From CBDFFW01 sp965246945 (GTDB taxonomy: Bacteria > Pseudomonadota > Alphaproteobacteria > UBA11073), in NCBI GenBank assembly GCA_965246945.1, contig CBDFFW010000001.1:248001-312000 (forward strand): DNA of 64,000 nt, in the 5' to 3' direction. Shown piece after piece: positions 61,853 to 64,000 of this stretch (the stretch's first letter is position 1; each line of letters begins with the position of its first letter). The position numbers and the translations under genes were made by a program. The notes under the pieces are model-generated. The model made no database searches and had not been told where the DNA came from. It saw only the letters and a program-made list of their open reading frames with translations.

Positions 61853-63295
61853 TTAACGGATGGCGCAAGGCTCGTTGACACTTTGCAACACTGTTTTAGA
61901 TTGGAAAATGACAATATGGCTGGGCCCATTCTGCAGGGCTTGCAAATAACTGCGGGTCCAATGGGCAATATCATTACATTGCAAAACATATATCATATCC
62001 GCATGCCGTTCTTTGCGTTCAGCCAAAGGCATGGTCAATGCCCGTTGAATTTGAGCAGCAGTATCTTCAATATGGTAAGGATTAACGATTAGCGCAGCCG
62101 TGAACTCTTTGGCAGCACCGGCAAATTGCGATAAGATTAGTACGCCTGGATCTTCGGGATTTTGGCTGGCGACATATTCTTTGGCGACCAAATTCATACC
62201 ATCCCGCAACGGGGTCACCAAACCAACCGCGGCGCTGCGGTAAAAACCGGCTAACTCTTTGCGCGAAAAACTAGTGTTCAAATAACGAACCGGCTGCCAT
62301 AGCATATCCGAATTCATTCCATTGATGTTGCCAATAAGCGTTTCAACCTCATTACGGATATCGCGGTATTCTTCTACTTCGCCGCGTGATGGCGGCGTTA
62401 TTTGAATATATGATACTTGACCGCGCTGGGCTGGATTGGTTTGCAAAAAATGCTGAAAAGCACGAATGCGTTGGGGTAAACCTTTTGAGTAATCCAAGCG
62501 GTCAACGCCAATAATCAATTTCTGCTGGCCAAGATTAGTTCGTAATTTTTTGGTAGCAGCAGTATTTACGGCAGCGGCTGCATCTTTTTCCATGGCTTTG
62601 GTATCGATACTGATTGGGAAACAGCCGACTTGAAATTTGCGGCCCATAGCAACCACTTCGTAATTTTCACTACCTGCTAACAACGTTTTACTGATATCGA
62701 CCACTTCCGACAAACAACGCAAAAATGCCTGCATGTCACTTGTGGTTTGGAAGCCAATTAAATCGTAAGCACATAAACTTTTTAAAATTTCAACATGCTC
62801 GGGTAGCGTTGAAAATATTTCCCAAACCGGAAATGGAATGTGCAGAAAAAAACCGGTGCGCGCTTCAACGCCGTAATTGCGCAGTGCTTGACCCAGCAAA
62901 AGTAAATGATAGTCATGCACCCAAATGGTATCGCCAGGTTTGTGCACCTCGGCGATTGCTTCGGCAAATTGCTGGTTAACAGTTTTATAAGCGGCAAACA
63001 TGCCATCATCATGCCGCATTAGTCCTGTTTGATAATGAAACATGGGCCACAGCAATGAATTGCAATAACCGGCATAAAAACCGTCAAACGTCGATTTTTG
63101 AATATCCATCGTTAGATAATCAACATTGCCAACGGTTTGCTTGTGAGTTTTGGGAATGGCTGCCGTTTTCCCGCTCCAGCCACACCAAATACCGCCGCGT
63201 TGCTGTAATGCTTCTTGTAGGGCAACGGCTAACCCGCCTGCTTCATTTTTGCCAGGTGTCGCGACCCGATTTGAAACGACAATGAGTCTAGACAT
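61853..63295 (-). CDS. otsA: Trehalose-6-phosphate synthase OtsA
   Basis: This GT20 enzyme joins UDP-glucose (or another NDP-glucose) and glucose-6-phosphate. The 480 aa begin MSRLIVVSNRVATPGKNEAG and contain IWVHDYHLLLLGQALRNYGV, IGVDRLDYSKGLPQRIRAFQ and PLRDGMNLVAKEYVASQ, all diagnostic. It overlaps otsB by 8 bp, so the two are translated together. A 103-bp gap follows to glgE, the only real gap in the operon, where a secondary promoter could lie. Confidence 0.96.
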   Translation of the reverse strand: MSRLIVVSNRVATPGKNEAGGLAVALQEALQQRGGIWCGWSGKTAAIPKTHKQTVGNVDYLTMDIQKSTFDGFYAGYCNSLLWPMFHYQTGLMRHDDGMFAAYKTVNQQFAEAIAEVHKPGDTIWVHDYHLLLLGQALRNYGVEARTGFFLHIPFPVWEIFSTLPEHVEILKSLCAYDLIGFQTTSDMQAFLRCLSEVVDISKTLLAGSENYEVVAMGRKFQVGCFPISIDTKAMEKDAAAAVNTAATKKLRTNLGQQKLIIGVDRLDYSKGLPQRIRAFQHFLQTNPAQRGQVSYIQITPPSRGEVEEYRDIRNEVETLIGNINGMNSDMLWQPVRYLNTSFSRKELAGFYRSAAVGLVTPLRDGMNLVAKEYVASQNPEDPGVLILSQFAGAAKEFTAALIVNPYHIEDTAAQIQRALTMPLAERKERHADMIYVLQCNDIAHWTRSYLQALQNGPSHIVIFQSKTVLQSVNEPCAIR

Positions 63296-64000
63296 GGTCT
63301 ATCTCCGCTTGGGCATATAACCAGCCATGCAATTGGGCTACATTTTGTAAGTGACATTGGGCACCGGTATCACCTGGGCCGATTTTAACGCTGATGCCGC
63401 CAAGCTGATTAACCGCCGTAAAACCATCTTCATCGGTTACATCGTCGCCAATAAAAATAGGTGTTTTACCGATAAACGGCTTTTCGGACATTAGCTCGGC
63501 AATGGCTGTACCTTTATTGGCGCCGGTTAAGCGAACTTCACTTACCATTTTTCCTTGCTGCAATTGCAGTTCAAGATTAACAGCAACAATTTTTTGCAAA
63601 TGCTGCTGCACCATATCAGCCAGTTCAGGTGCTTGCCGGTAATGCACTGCCAGCCCCATGCTTTTAAATTCCAATAGCAAACTAGGATACTGCTGCTGCA
63701 GCGTTATGGCCCCAGCTTTAACCAGTTGCAGAATATGCTCACCTTCCACTTGCATTAAATGGCCATCGGGGTAGCGCAGTTCCAAACCATGCTGGCCAGC
63801 TGCCGTCAAACGCAAGCCACCGCATAGATTATCGATATCCGCCAAGGTTCGGCCACTAATAATTGCCAACGCTTGATCGGTTAGATGATGTAATTTTTTT
63901 ACAGCTTCTATGATTTTTGTTGGGATAAAGGCTGCTTGCGGCGTGGTTGCAATTTCTGCCAGCGTGCCATCCAAATCCAAAAATAAGGCATAATTGCCCG
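63288..64000 (-). CDS. otsB: Trehalose-6-phosphate phosphatase OtsB, C-terminal part (cut by window edge)
   Basis: This HAD-superfamily phosphatase removes phosphate from trehalose-6-phosphate. The frame remains open to the window edge (GNYALFLDLDGTLAEIATTP), so the start lies beyond 64000. The nucleophile motif is DLDGT. The second motif, AIISGRTLADIDN, has Ser. TGANKGTAIAELMS has the Lys, and FIGDDVTDEDGFTAVNQLGG has the last acidic cluster. It is the first visible gene of the trehalose-glycogen operon, followed by otsA with an 8-bp overlap. Confidence 0.94.
   Translation of the reverse strand, partial: GNYALFLDLDGTLAEIATTPQAAFIPTKIIEAVKKLHHLTDQALAIISGRTLADIDNLCGGLRLTAAGQHGLELRYPDGHLMQVEGEHILQLVKAGAITLQQQYPSLLLEFKSMGLAVHYRQAPELADMVQQHLQKIVAVNLELQLQQGKMVSEVRLTGANKGTAIAELMSEKPFIGKTPIFIGDDVTDEDGFTAVNQLGGISVKIGPGDTGAQCHLQNVAQLHGWLYAQAEIDHV

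Overview
The window comes from an alphaproteobacterium of moderate GC content. The evidence is the murD-ftsW order, a DUF3576 lipoprotein, a DciA-type DUF721 protein, and the frr-uppS-cdsA order. The lineage cannot be fixed from sequence alone. Two DotA/TraY-like membrane proteins and AT-rich orphan genes suggest a lineage with IVB-type secretion machinery. No rRNA, tRNA, CRISPR array or intact insertion sequence was seen.

Layout. Positions 1-7.3 kb hold the end of a cell-wall/division cluster (ftsW start, a GNAT gene, murD), a VOC protein bracketed by a 28-bp inverted repeat, a DUF3576 lipoprotein, a degenerate NtrC-like regulator, a cupredoxin-like protein and purK. Positions 7.4-10.6 kb hold lepA between two damaged toxin-antitoxin modules: phd-vapC with a frameshifted antitoxin, and HEPN/MNT with a stop codon before the HEPN motif. 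Positions 10.6-30.7 kb are mostly housekeeping genes (serS, surE, mnmA, asd, trxB, carA, cdsA, uppS, frr, msrB, a DipZ-like gene). Among them lie orphan genes (a J-domain-like protein, an HExxH protein, a protein with two GxxH motifs) and a row of very small hydrophilic genes with their own terminators. Two diguanylate cyclases are present.

Positions 32.4-43.9 kb are one minus-strand block of five genes. Two paralogous DotA/TraY-like polytopic proteins (886 and 1296 aa, the latter with a roughly 300-residue Ser/Gly/Ala-rich tail) surround three membrane or soluble proteins I do not recognise. This is the best candidate for an undescribed system: part of a divergent IVB-like secretion or conjugation apparatus. 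Next come a small membrane protein, a manganese catalase and a 46-aa stress-type protein.

Positions 45.8-64.0 kb are a compact minus-strand carbohydrate operon: otsB, otsA, glgE, treS-maltokinase, glgB, glgX, treZ and a malQ-treY fusion. It carries three routes to trehalose (OtsAB, TreYZ, TreS) and the GlgE route from trehalose to alpha-glucan, with debranching and branching enzymes. Together they would interconvert trehalose and glycogen in storage or osmotic stress.

Palindromic repeats recur. Two lie between genes (near 22.8 and 28.9 kb). Two are inserted in frame inside conserved genes (mnmA and the glgB N-terminus), resembling the way Rickettsia palindromic elements add peptide segments to proteins.
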